Shown here: positions 10,814 through 21,604 of the stretch, in pieces
Layout of the letters: each line of letters starts with the position of its first letter
Numbering within the stretch: position 1 is the first letter of the stretch
Source of the DNA: Entrophospora sp. SA101
Taxonomy: Eukaryota > Glomeromycota > Glomeromycetes > Entrophosporales > Entrophosporaceae
Direction of reading: 5' to 3'
NCBI GenBank assembly: GCA_958430865.1
Contig: CAUDNR010004446.1
Coordinates: 11,629 to 36,096, forward strand
DNA: 24,468 bases
Program-made: the position numbers and the translations under genes
Notes under the pieces: generated by a model
Seen by the model: the letters and a program-made list of their open reading frames with translations, nothing else
Database searches by the model: none
What the model was told of the DNA's origin: nothing

Positions 10814-11793
10814 AAAGTTCTCAGTGATGAAATAAATTATTTAAATGTTATAATTTTGGAAGAAATAAATGCATGCTTTTCCAATATTCGTTTGTAAACT
10901 TGTAAATTTAAAGACTAATTCAACTTTGACAAAAAAACGGCAATCAAAACCAACACACCCTGCAATTTGATTATTTTATAATTCTCTCTCCCAAGGTTTA
11001 TTCTTGGGATTAAAAAAAAAAATTGTGAGCACTTAAATGAGTTGTTTACATCATTAGTATTAATTGCTATACTATTATTATCAATAGAAATATGAAGGTT
11101 ACTCGTCATTTTTTCTCTAAAATTATAAATTTCTCCGATAATCACCTTAGTAATGTTTTTTAAGGCACATATATACACAACTTTTTGTAATAGCTTACTA
11201 AGGATATATAATTGAAACAATTGTAATGACCAATGACTGCCCAATAACATTGATCATTTGGAATTTGGCATTTAGATCATTTGTGAAATGACAGATGCCA
11301 AATTATCATACCAAATCTAATAAATGGTCAAATGACAAAGCCATTTCCGAACACATTATGATTTTTTTGAAACAACACAAAATTGTTATTTTGCCATAAA
11401 ACAAACATAATATCATTGATTTTTTACAAAAATCAGTTCAATTAATTAAAATTGTGGCAACTCATCATATTGATTATTATTATGGACCAGACTTGACTTT
11501 ATATCAAGAAAACTTCATTTAACAAAAAATGAAGAATGGTATGATTCTAAATATTCTTGGCAGTTGTAAAAAATAAAGATGAAATAAGTCCTGATCATTT
11601 CTTTCGATGGAAAAGAATAAAAGAATAATTTTCCTGAATTCATAGATGGTATTATTATGTGTGAACCTGCAAGAAATAAATAAAATTATATCAAACTTTC
11701 TAAGAAAAATAAGTATAGATTATACTGCGAGAATACAGGAAGATTTTATTTATATAATTATAAGATCGCATTTATTTAGTTATATCTTTATTA
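10814..11793. other. convergent intergenic region (3' ends of Nramp and kelch genes)
   Basis: The region lies between two convergent genes and must hold both 3' ends, but no clear polyadenylation signal stands out in such AT-rich DNA. An inverted repeat, AATTTGGCAT (11262-11271) against ATGCCAAATT (11295-11304), could be a small foldback. At 11451-11522 the plus strand reads IVATHHIDYYYGPDLTLYQ, and a frame shifted by one continues as LTKNEEWYDSKYSWQL, a possible frameshifted gene scrap. The minus frame 11250-10915 is open but not convincing. Confidence 0.4.
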
Positions 11794-13416
11794 TTAAACA
11801 GTAATCTCATTGTTTTTAATAGTACTGTTATCGATTCCATTATCTTTAATAACGCTTTTATCGATCTCGTCATCTTTATTATTGCCCTCATCGATCAAAT
11901 TTTTATTTTTAGATCTATTTTTTCTTTTATAATTATATAAAACAAGAATAGAAATAGAAATGACAAGGATTACACCGGATATAACTAATCCCAGAACCAT
12001 TGTTAGCCTTTTGCTTTCATTTGAAGATTCTCCACTTTCTGCATTAGTGGTAGTGGTGACGACTGGGGTTGGAGCCTGTTCAGTTGTTGTTGGAATCTCA
12101 AACGTGTCTGCCCATTTATAATTATTTTTGTCGCTGATGTCTAATAATGAAATATTTCGGTAAGGATCGCCACCTCCTTTATCAGTATCCATCCAACCTA
12201 TTATTATAATATAATAAATAAATAATACGTTTACGGATGGATTTGAAAAAAATAATATATATAAGTCGTTACCAAATGAAATGATCATGTAAGATTCATG
12301 CAAATTTGAAGTGTGCCATCTATGTGTTTTATTGAATAGATGGGCAGGATAAATAATATTTGGAACTGTCCATTGAAAAGGGAATTTTGTTGTATCTAAT
12401 ATTGCTAATTTGTCTGGGTTTGAAGTGCCACCATACACAATCATCCTTCCATCAGGTGCTAAAAATAAATAAATATTAAAAAATAATAATATTTTAATTG
12501 AACAATCATACTTGTAAAAAAATATCTACCTAATACTGAAGAATGTCCATATCGTGTAGAAGGTTTATCACCAGTTGTTGTCTAAATCGACAGAATATTT
12601 ATTAGTTAAAGATATTATTATTGATTATTATATAACCTACCATGTTAGACCACGAATTGGCCTTTATATTGTATGAGGATAGCTATATATATATATATAT
12701 ATTATTAGAAAATACAATATTCATTTTATTTAATTAAATAATAAAAATTAAAATCATAATGTTACTGTAGTCATATCATCTCCAAAATAAATTATATTTT
12801 CATCACTCAACAAATGGCAATTGAAATGGTATGGAGAGATAGGTATGCCACTATTGATTGGTGTTAGGGTTGTAAGCGTCAAATTTTTGTTGGCAAATTT
12901 ATATACATTTGGATCAAGAGAGGCAACTATATATGTGTTTCCATTACTATCTTGTGTGTATAGTGTTTCGCCAGCATTAATTAATTGTAATTGTCCATCA
13001 AGGTTCACTGGAATCCATGTATCAAACGAGTTTGTATTTATTGAATAAACTATGTTTCCGTATGCTTGAGTATTAGGAGCAACGTTTCTTGAACCAGCCA
13101 TAACATAAATTGTATTATTATCAACTCCCAATGCCAGTGTTGCGCTATTAAATGGTGGCATTACAGTTTTTGGAGCAATTTGCTTTATTGGTAATGATTG
13201 ATTGAGTGAAAATGATGTGGATAAATCTAGGTAAATTATTTGGCTTGATGCACCAGTAATAAAAGAATATCCTCCAAAAAAATAGAGTTTATTATTCAAT
13301 ATAATTGAAGCATGACTTGATATATCTAATAATTGACTGGAAACTAAATGATTGAAATTATCTAAATATATTAAATTGAAAATTATTAACAATATCAAAT
13401 TGTGATGATTTACCAT
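11794..13416 (-). CDS. kelch beta-propeller protein, single-pass membrane (copy A)
   Basis: Five exons on the minus strand (13416-12766, 12682-12641, 12581-12530, 12458-12273, 12197-11794) give about 444 residues. Order: hydrophobic signal peptide (about 1-28); six kelch-like blades, with markers such as LYFFGGYS, TIYVMAGSRN, YNIKANSWSNM, RYGHSSVLAPDGRMIVYGG and ISLLDISDKNNYKW; a Thr/Pro/Ser-rich, probably O-glycosylated stalk (about 346-373); one transmembrane helix (about 375-398); and a basic then Asp/Asn-rich tail. The topology predicts an extracellular propeller and a cytosolic tail, so a surface protein or receptor-like adhesin is plausible, but ligand and role are unknown. The tail has short near-repeats (EIDKSVIK, GIDNSTIK, NNEI). 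The start at 13416 is the only ATG before the signal peptide. The gene is tandem with copy B and has the same intron positions. The 75-bp last intron has no stop and keeps frame. Confidence 0.88.
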
Positions 13417-13483
13417 TTTAAATTTTAGTAAATCAATTACAAAAATTAAAATGAATAGATTAAAATATTAAATAAAAAAAGAA

Positions 13484-13602
13484 CGAAAATTAAACAACGA
13501 AAATCAAATAAAAAAAATAAAAAAAATAAATCGCGAAAATTAAATAAAAAAGTTAAATGGATAATTACGAAAATTGGTGGCATTTAAATAAATTACGAAA
13601 AT
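13484..13602. repeat. five CGAAAATT/C motifs upstream of kelch copy A
   Basis: CGAAAAT begins at 13484, 13498, 13534, 13568 and 13596, four of the five followed by T. The cluster lies 70-190 bp upstream of the copy A start codon, where a promoter or 5' leader would be. It could be a transcription-factor site cluster or a decayed short tandem repeat. The upstream side of copy B does not show it. Confidence 0.35.
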
Positions 13603-14701
13603 TAATAATTATCAAAGGAATTTAATAGTAAATAGTAAAAACATGTTTGCTGGAAAACCTATTCTTATTGTTATCGTTATTATGATCTTTATTATTATTG
13701 TCATCGTTATTATTATTATATTCTATATAATACTAAACGGGGATAATCTATTTTTAAATTACTATTCAGTATAAAAAAGGAAATTGATTCACGTAAAACA
13801 AAATTTTATTTTTCCCGTGAATCCTTTTTCACACATATTTATCTCTCGCCGATTTCAAAAAAAAAAAAGAATTGGCGATCTGCTTATGCGTCAAATCTCG
13901 AAGGAGATTAATATTAATATTAGTATTAACATATTAAACAAATTCCGTCACACAGTAACATGAATGCTAGTTTATTAAGTCGGAGCGGAACCTAATTGTG
14001 TAAAAAGGATCATGAACAAGGTATGTATCTAGGTTATTTTTAGTAGCCGAAACCATTTTGAAGAGGCGAAAGTCATAACTAAAATTAAATTAAAAGTCAA
14101 GAGTCAGACTTTTGTACAATTGTGACAATCAAAGAAAAAATTACTAAGGACAAGTTGCGCTCTCTATCAAAAAATTTCTACAATTTGTGAAGCAAGCTTT
14201 AGGCTTGTTTAGCAATTTGGTTTGATAAACTAGTAGATTTTTACACCGCTGCGACATATTATGAGCTGGTTTATCGTCCTACGGGGTAGGTAGATAAACT
14301 CAGGATATATATTTCATATATATTGCGTGCTTGACATTCATTTTAATTAAGTGTTAAATTAATTTGCATTGATGACATTTTAGTCTGTAAATGATAGATC
14401 AATTTGTATTGATTGATGTTTATAACGTTGTATTCATATTACCATATTCAAATGTTACACTCACTCAATTTTGGATTGAATGAATAATAATAACTGAATA
14501 ATATGAATACAAACATACTGCGGGACAGATATAGGATATATGCGTGTCAATTTGTCCATGACCTTGATTAATTTATCAAATAAAATGCTTGTTTCCATCC
14601 ATCCTAAATTGTTAAATGATCGGTTGAAGAATGAAAGCAGAGTTCGACGAAATTATTGGGGGGGGGTTTTCGTTGTTTTGATCCTTACTAAACACTACTA
14701 A

Positions 14702-14821
14702 CACTACCATCATAATCACAATGACAATGAAGATAATACAGGAGAAGGTAACAGCAACAAAGATAACAATAACAACGAAGACAACAAACAACGCAAATTA
14801 GAATTTTGGCACAAGCTTTGA
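14702..14821 (+). other. Asn/Asp-rich open stretch, possible exon scrap
   Basis: Between a TAA at 14699-14701 and a TGA at 14819-14821 the plus strand reads 39 codons. It starts HYHHNHNDNEDNTGEGNSNK and ends NKQRKLEFWHKL. There is no ATG at its head. The composition (NDN repeats, then a charged, aromatic end) resembles low-complexity tails of fungal proteins, but simple-sequence DNA gives the same pattern, so coding status is unproven. Confidence 0.25.
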
Positions 14822-15261
14822 ATTTGCATACAAATTTAAATTTTAATCTGATTTTTTCATATCAGCCAATTTGATTTTTTAGACCCTTTTTTCGAACCTT
14901 ATTATTATGTCTTATTGTGTCTCGACGTTAAACAAGTATTTTTAATATGCAAACTGGTCAATAGAATGATAATTACCCTAAAAAACTTTATTTGCTCTAC
15001 TAAAAAAACTATTTTACTATTCAACAGCTCGTCAAACCAATGGGTTTTTGCTATTAAAAAGTATTCATAACGTTATTATCATACCGTACTGAATTTTGGG
15101 TTCAAAAAAATCAGCGCATATGTAAATATAAATAGACAAGTATTTGATTTTGTTTCTTGAAAATTTATTATTAAAAAAAAACTCTTAAAAATAATAATTA
15201 TTAATAAATTGTTGCCTTAAATCAAATAATTCTACTTTATTTGATCTTAGAGTTATACATT

Positions 15262-15508
15262 ATGGTACATTTGCATAATATTGACGGTGTAGCAAAAAAG
15301 GCTCATCTACGAGACAGTGAAATTTTGTCCCGATAGACTGCATTTAAAATTGTACTATAATAATAATAAAGCAGAATTCCATACATCTAACATGGAAGAA
15401 AAAAATAATAAACTTGAATATTGTTGTTTTGTGGAAGAAATCAGGGAGAATTTAGACAATATGACAACAACAGTTATCAAAAATGTCTCAAAAAATAAAA
15501 TAAAATAA
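15262..15508 (+). pseudogene. possible frameshifted coding scrap
   Basis: ATG at 15262 opens 24 codons (MVHLHNIDGVAKKAHLRDSE, then a TAG at 15334). An overlapping frame from 15317 runs to TAA at 15508 and includes AEFHTSNMEEKNNKLEYCCF and EEIRENLDNMTTTVIKNV. Both pieces have protein-like composition, and their overlap would fit a single frameshift. No family is recognised, and chance cannot be ruled out. Confidence 0.25.
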
Positions 15509-15942
15509 AGAATATTCTAGTACTAAGTCAGATTATCCATGTTTTTTTTCGAATGGGTTAAGGCTCAAACGAATCGAATCGAGTCGGATTTTAAATTTAA
15601 AATTGATAGGATTTTAAATTGATATTATATTTTAAAAATAAAATGTGCTTATAAGTAGAATAAGACAAGTATAGTCAAACCTCATTTCAACTATGTACAG
15701 AATAGGTATAAATATATGTGGAATTAATAAATGCACGGGATGCATTTTCATATTCATGTAGTTTTCCACTTGGTTTTCGTGCATGAAAAAATGCATTTTA
15801 ACACAGAAAAAATCTACTACGCGCCATACCCGCATGTTTAGGTATGGGAAAGTGCATTCTTTCATATCTTCCGTATGTATTCAATGCCTATTCAATGCAT
15901 AAATTTTATAGGGATGTGAATGATCCTCACTGTTATCTTTAG

Positions 15943-16132
15943 ATGAAGATGTTGATGTCTCAAAATACATATACAGACCATGCAGAAATGCTTAAGATAT
16001 TTTGGCAAGAAGAAAATGAAACGCAAATCATTAATTCAGATAAAGCCCTCAAATAAAACTCTCTTCTTACAAAGCGAAACTTCACTTCCCATTATTAAAT
16101 TGAAACGTGTCACAAGTTTTCATGGTATATAA
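15943..16132 (+). pseudogene. unidentified coding remnant with a frame change
   Basis: After ATCTTTAG, a plausible 3' splice site, the plus strand reads 37 codons from 15943, including QNTYTDHAEMLKIFWQEENE and TQIINSDKALK, to TAA at 16054. A second frame overlapping it continues PSNKTLFLQSETSLPIIKLK to TAA at 16130. The mixed charged/hydrophobic pattern is unlike the surrounding AT-rich noise. It is probably one dead exon with a one-base indel; the family is unknown. Confidence 0.35.
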
Positions 16133-17602
16133 TAATGTTAAAAATAAAGTTTATAGATGATATGATCTTTGAAAAAGATTATTGGCGTGCATATATATAC
16201 ACATAAAGATTAGAGAGTGAGCGGGTTTTAGAATTAAAAATGACTTGATTGAGCAAATGAACCCTTCTTTTTGCCAAAACCCGGGTTCAAATATTATATA
16301 ATGTGCAAAACGATTTTCAGGTTCGATAGTGAGAAAAATATCTAGATTAAAATATTTCTTTTTAACCATTCGGTTCATTAGATCTTTCTTATTTTACCGG
16401 ATTCAGTCTCTATCAAACTTAAAATTATTCTCGTAACATGAATTCATACAGCCGAATTGTCGATAGTCAAAGGAAATGTCATGCAGCAAACATATTTTCA
16501 GAGAAATTTTACATTGAATTTTATAAGTTTTATTGGTTCGGTTAGTTCGTTTCCAAAGACCAGTTTTTTAATGTCGTCTCGAAGACGGCAAAGGCCAGTT
16601 AAACAAAAAAATGATCGTGTTTTTCATATATCATTTATTCACTTTTTTAAAATTGAAATAGAATTAATTTCAAATTAGAATTTGAAGAAACTAATTTTGA
16701 ATTTCGAATAAATTTCATCATCATGTAAGAGCCTTTATTAAAATGGCACCATATTAATATCACATTTGGAGACCTGGCCAATAAAGATTCCAAGTTGTAT
16801 AGATTCATTATTATTGTCATAGTTTAAAAAATTCAAAATGTTATTTTTTTATTTTATTAGTATTAATATTTTATCATATTGTATTTCAACATTCTTATTA
16901 TTTTAATCTGTATTGGTTATTTTACATAGTACCATGGTCGACTAAAACTACAAAATTGACCAAGTCGACGAGTACAATAATAAACTTAGTCGAGGAAGCA
17001 GTTCTCTAATATTAATGTAGCATTACGTATATATATAAAGAATTTGAATTAACTTTTCTCAAATAAAAGAAAATAATTAAATTATACCAAAACTATTCGT
17101 TAGGAATATTCTATTCGATTTTATTGCTATCGATTAAATTCGCCTTTCTACCAAAGATGTTAATTCGTGACAATATTACACCAGTCAGTCAGAACTCCAG
17201 GTTAATTCATACACGTCATGAGTTGGAAATTTAACATAGTAAACTAATGTCCACGCTGTATATTTATACTAGGATTTGATTACAAAGCTGATTTAAAATG
17301 TTGACCGATTTTTTTTATTGGTAAAGTTTTCTCATTAAGATTTAATAGTAAATTAGTATACGATCTAGAATTAGAGTTAAAGAGGACCAGAACATCAAAA
17401 ACTTACTCTGCAATTTTAAAAGCTAAATCTTTATAGGCAAAGTTCCGATGATATTATTTTATAGAAAAAAAAATTTTTTTTCTCTCATCATCGACATCAA
17501 AAGAATTTACGAATAAATTTTTTAAATTTCTAATTGGATTGATATAAAATTGCCTTATGATTTTAATTTAATTCTTCAAAAGACTTGTGGTAATTTTTTT
17601 AG

Positions 17603-17710
17603 ATCAGTTTTGAGAATTTTATGGATAAATGCAATTTGAGCCTTTACGAAATAAAAAAAATAAAAGAAACCGATGAATTAGCAAGTAGCTATAATCCAGT
17701 CTCCAGTTGA
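17603..17710 (+). pseudogene. short exon-like remnant
   Basis: Directly after TTTTTTTAG the plus strand is open for 35 codons, reading ISFENFMDKCNLSLYEIKKI followed by KETDELASSYNPVSS and TGA at 17708. The pyrimidine-rich acceptor and the protein-like composition suggest a leftover terminal exon. There is no start, no convincing upstream exon and no recognised family. Confidence 0.3.
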
Positions 17711-17999
17711 ACATTATGAACTGAAACAAATAAAGCTTTGATTTTCAAGCATTAAAAAACCTACGTAGCAATGTAATTAAAATGTTATGATAATGCACAA
17801 TTTCATGAAATTTTGGTTTAGACCCATATGACTGAACCTTATTGTGATTATTTATTTATAATATGCTTACAAGAATAATTTATACTAGCAAATTATATAT
17901 AATATATAATATAGAAGGCATAAATCAATATTATACAATGTATATAGATAGTATAAATGTAATAATATTATAAATCATAATTGTGCATATCAAAATCAA

Positions 18000-19722
18000 T
18001 TAGCCTACGACTTCAGTATTACTATTTCTATTGATATATTTATTATCATTTGGAGTAATATAAATATTACTATGAGATTGATCATTATTAACAATACTAT
18101 TGATCAATTCATCATTTCTAATCTTTCTTCTATATAAAACAAAAGTAAGAATGCCAATGAAAATGATAAAGATTACACCACCTATAACAGATCCAACAGT
18201 TATAACTATATTAGTTTTGCTATCATCATTTGATGAGTTGGGTGGATTATCAGTGCTGGTGGTAACTTGAGTTATAATGCTGGTGGTAACTGGGGTTGTA
18301 GTACTGGTGGTGTTAATTACAGCTGATAAAGGATCAAATGCATTCAACCATCTATAATTATATTTGTCACTAATATCCAATAACAAAATATTTGGATAAG
18401 GCTCATAATTACTTCCAAAAACAGTAGTAATCCAACCTATTATTATTAATTAATTAATATAAATGATATTAGTAATATATTTATGTAAATTTTAAAAATT
18501 AGTTATTACAAGTTACCAAATGAAATTATCATATAATTATTATACAAATTTGCAAAGAACCCTGCATGTGATTTATTAATTAGATTATTGGGATAAGTAG
18601 TAATATTTGTTGGAACTGTCCATTGAAAAGGGAATGTTGTTGTATCTAATATTGCTATTTTGTCTGATTGAAAAGTACCACCATACACAATTATCCGTCC
18701 ATCAGGTGCTAAGTATACATATATGTATGTACAGTATATTAAAAAATATATTTAATCAAATAATAATTAAAGAAAAATGATAATTGATTTTTACCTAATA
18801 CTGAAAAATGGCCCTTACGCACTGAAGGCTTATCACCAATTGTTGTCTAATATAATAGAATATTTATTAATGCCTTTTGAATATATATTGTCATCAATGA
18901 TCAAATACAACTTACACTCTTAGACCAGGAATTTTGATTAATATTATATATGTATATCTAAATATTTAAATTATTAGAAAATAATATTCTCATTTTAATA
19001 AATAATAAAAATAATAAATCAATAAATTATAATATTACAATGGTTATATCATCTCCAAAAGAAATCAACTTTTCATCTTTCAAAGCATAAATATTAAAAT
19101 AATATAAGTTTGATAAAGGTGGACCACCATTACTTGGTGTTAAGGTTGTAAATATCAAATTTTTGGTATTGAATTTATATATACTTGGGTCATTTTCATT
19201 CATTATATATGTATTTCCATAATTATCTTGTGTATACATTGTTGATCCAACTTTATTTAATTGCGATTGTCCATTGGGGGTTTCTGGAGTCCATGTATCA
19301 AATGAATTTGTGTTTATTGAATAAACTATGGCTCCATAACTTATAGTATTAGGTTCTACATTTCTAGATCCACCTATAACATAAAGTGTGTCATTATTAA
19401 CCCCTCCTAATGCTAGTGTTTCACCAGCAAGTGGAGGTATAGAAGACTTTGGAAAAATTTGTTTTATTGGCAATGTCTGATCAAGTGAAAATGATGTGGA
19501 TAAATCTAGGTAAATTATTTGGTTTGTTTGATTTAATTTTAAAGAATATCCTCCAAAAGAATAGAGTTTATCATTCAATATAATTGAACTGTGACCTGCT
19601 ATATCTAATAATTGACCAAATACCAAATATGTGAAATTATCTAACAAAAATAAATTAAATATTATTGTTAATAAATTTAATGATTTTAAATGATGATTCA
19701 TTAAGTCAACTAAGTCAACCAT
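18000..19722 (-). CDS. kelch beta-propeller protein, single-pass membrane (copy B)
   Basis: Five minus-strand exons (19722-19039, 18957-18916, 18846-18795, 18708-18517, 18436-18000) give about 468 residues with the same architecture as copy A: signal peptide, six kelch-like blades (LYSFGGYS, TLYVIGGSRN, YNINQNSWSK, APDGRIIVYGG, ILLLDISDKYNYRW), a Thr-rich stalk with short TTS/VTTS repeats (about 366-385), one transmembrane helix (about 399-425) and a cytosolic tail starting YRRK. Exons 2 and 3 are exactly 42 and 52 nt in both copies and intron phases agree, so the pair arose by duplication. The start is uncertain: the ATG at 19722 adds MVDLVDL before MNHHLK, and the latter aligns with the MVNHH start of copy A. 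The intracellular tails have diverged almost completely while the blades stay alike. Function is unknown; a surface sensing or adhesion role is inference from topology. Confidence 0.87.
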
Positions 19723-19938
19723 TTTTTAAAAAAATTAAAATTATGAAAAAAAGAAGATATTTGTTTGTCTCTGGATAAATTTAAAACAAAAACATTGTGC
19801 TCTGATTTACAACTATTATGTTTTCATGAACTCTATTTTTGGTGCTGGCTGACTTAATAAAATCTATGTAAATATAAAACCTGCTATTGATTTTTTTTAA
19901 AATTTGATTATACTTTGCTACTGTTATTGTTATTGTTT

Positions 19939-20085
19939 ATCATTATTAGCAGAAGCTATTTTTTGAGCAGGGTCTCCTTATTCATAAAACTCATAACAAA
20001 TTTAATAAAGAAATGAATTTATTTTTTTAGAAGGAACAAATTTGGAAAACGATTTCTTTAAAAAATAGCTTCTACTAATAATGAT
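19939..20085. repeat. 26-bp inverted repeat with 95-nt spacer, candidate foldback element
   Basis: ATCATTATTAGCAGAAGCTA plus TTTTTT (19939-19964) is matched in reverse complement by 20060-20085 with one mismatch (25/26). The 147-bp total is in the size range of MITEs. No convincing target-site duplication was found at the edges, so a transposon origin is only a suggestion. Confidence 0.5.
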
Positions 20086-20410
20086 GACAAAGAATTTACT
20101 CAGTTCAAAGAACAGCTTCTTCTGCTAGTAACGACAAACGACAACAACAAAGTTCAAAGAGCAATTAATAATATCAATGTTATCATCAACAACAAAACCA
20201 AATTATTTATTCTTCCCCTAATACGACGAACGTCAATATTATCATCAACAAAAACGATTATTTATCCAGTTTCGAGGTGGTTTTCTCTAATACTGATGGA
20301 CATCAACAACAACAAAATATTTATCTAGCTCCAATTTGTTTCCTAATACTGATGAACAACATCATCATTATCATAATCGTCATCAGAATATTTGTCCAGA
20401 ACCTTCCTTT
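20070..20410 (+). repeat. degenerate minisatellite of Gln/His/Asn-coding type
   Basis: A unit of about 55-68 bp starting CCTAATACnGAyGrAC recurs at about 20217, 20285 and 20340, with a more diverged copy near 20150. Each unit carries CATCAACAACAA-like triplets followed by AATATTTATCnAG. In one frame or another the units translate to YHQQQNQIIYSSPNTTN, DGHQQQQNIYLAP and NTDEQHHHYHNRHQNICPEP, but frameshifts separate them. It is probably the relic of a Gln/His-rich repeat protein, or a simple minisatellite. Confidence 0.45.
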
Positions 20411-20864
20411 CCTTCAATTACATCAATTTCCAAACCGAAAACAGCAACTTGAACATAGAATTTGTTTAAAAACATAGTCAATAGAGTGATAGAGAAATAG
20501 CATAACGAAAATTATAAGAACTGGTCTTCTATAGAGGTTGGGACCTTAACCGGTTAATTAATATTACAATTGTAATAATAAATTATAATTTTGATAATGC
20601 CTCATGAATATATATTAACAAAAATGGTGCAGAACATCTATACTCATCAAAAGTTTACAAAAAAATAAACTGCGAAAATGATAGTAGATTGAGACTTCCT
20701 CTTTCAGACTTGCGGTTTACTTTTTTTAGTCGCATAAAGTCAGTTTTATAATTAGTTTTTTAATGTAGGAACACCGATTCAGACCAAACCTATGTCGCGG
20801 GAAAGAAATAATCACGACTTTTTCTTATTAATAAAAAAATTACATTTAAATCATTAATTATAAA

Positions 20865-21364
20865 ATGCCACCAATTTCAAATCAAACAAGAAGTGCAGAA
20901 GATAAATATGAGCCCAAAAAGTCAAATGATAAAATTATTACAGTCCTAGCCAGATCTTTGGATATGGTGAAGAAGTAAATCTTGAAAATTACGATGAATT
21001 AAAAGTTTTTGGCTCTGGTGACAGTAATTGGATGTCGATAATGCAAGTGGTTGCATCACGAAAATTTTTCTGACGTGGATTTACATAATTATTACATTAT
21101 ATTTCTTATTTCAAATTTACATATAAACAATAACACTAAAAACATCTTTTTTAGATTTATTTACCTATTATTCTTTCCACTTTTCCGTATGGATTTGAAT
21201 CAATTTCTGAAGAGTCTGCTAGTGATGACGTGGAGCCGATTTCTGTTGATTTATTTAATAGAACAAATTCTCTTGAAACTGACGAAATTGGTACTAATGG
21301 CAATTTGAAAAGGTTTTATATTTCTACGGACCAAGAATTGGATAATGTACATTTGCCGAGTTAA
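20865..21364 (+). pseudogene. unidentified acidic protein remnant, likely frameshifted
   Basis: AAAATGCC gives a good start at 20865, followed by PPISNQTRSAEDKYEPKKSN. Near 20935 the protein-like frame shifts by one (SPSQIFGYGEEVNLENYDEL and KVFGSGDSNWMSIMQ), so the original frame dies at TAA 20976. After a possible intron ending TTTTTTAG at 21154, a terminal exon reads IYLPIILSTFPYGFESISEE, then an acidic Ser/Asp-rich stretch and NLKRFYISTDQELDNVHLPS to TAA at 21362-21364. The candidate donor (GTGGTT after the SIMQ codons, about 21045) is weak. Either a small gene with an unrecognised intron or a recent pseudogene; no family recognised. Confidence 0.38.
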
Positions 21365-21604
21365 TAATAAAAAATTTGGGTTTTTTAATTACCCAAAAAT
21401 TATTCGAACGAGGTTTTTTAATTATTACGCAAAATGCATAACGAAAGTTTACAAAATTACACGGCTTAGAAAATCTTATCACTTTTTAATGATTTTAATT
21501 GAAAAAAAAACGAACACCACTGATTAAAATTTTTTATTTTTAATGATCCTTCTTGAGCTGCACACATGTTGGAAGAATTTGGACAAAACTTTTCCTCATC
21601 TTCC

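Larger units (their letters stand above)
13417..17999. other. 4.6-kb spacer between the kelch copies
   Basis: No intact gene was found. The first 200 bases upstream of kelch copy A contain repeated CGAAAATT motifs (listed separately) and an (ATT)n-type low-complexity tract at about 13666-13730. A run of nine G at 14658-14666 is striking in this AT-rich background. Short coding-like scraps at 14702-14821, 15262-15508, 15943-16132 and 17603-17710, all on the plus strand, are listed separately. Around 14224-14302 GATAAACT/GTTTATC words recur in both orientations. Elsewhere I see nothing interpretable. Confidence 0.5.
19723..20864. other. spacer upstream of kelch copy B
   Basis: It holds the promoter side of copy B (no motif recognised), the inverted repeat at 19939-20085, the degenerate minisatellite at about 20070-20410, and about 450 bases (20411-20864) with no supported feature. 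Confidence 0.4.

Noticed and set aside
10915..11250. 111-codon minus-strand open frame between Nramp and kelch copy A
   Set aside because: Composition is like chance translation of AT-rich DNA and there is no signal peptide, motif or splice context; only weak protein-like stretches.
12821..13048. Plus-strand open frame across kelch copy A
   Set aside because: It is the antisense shadow of a kelch exon.
14658..14666. Run of nine G as a possible quadruplex or regulatory element
   Set aside because: A single G run with no partner runs nearby cannot form an intramolecular quadruplex; probably slippage.
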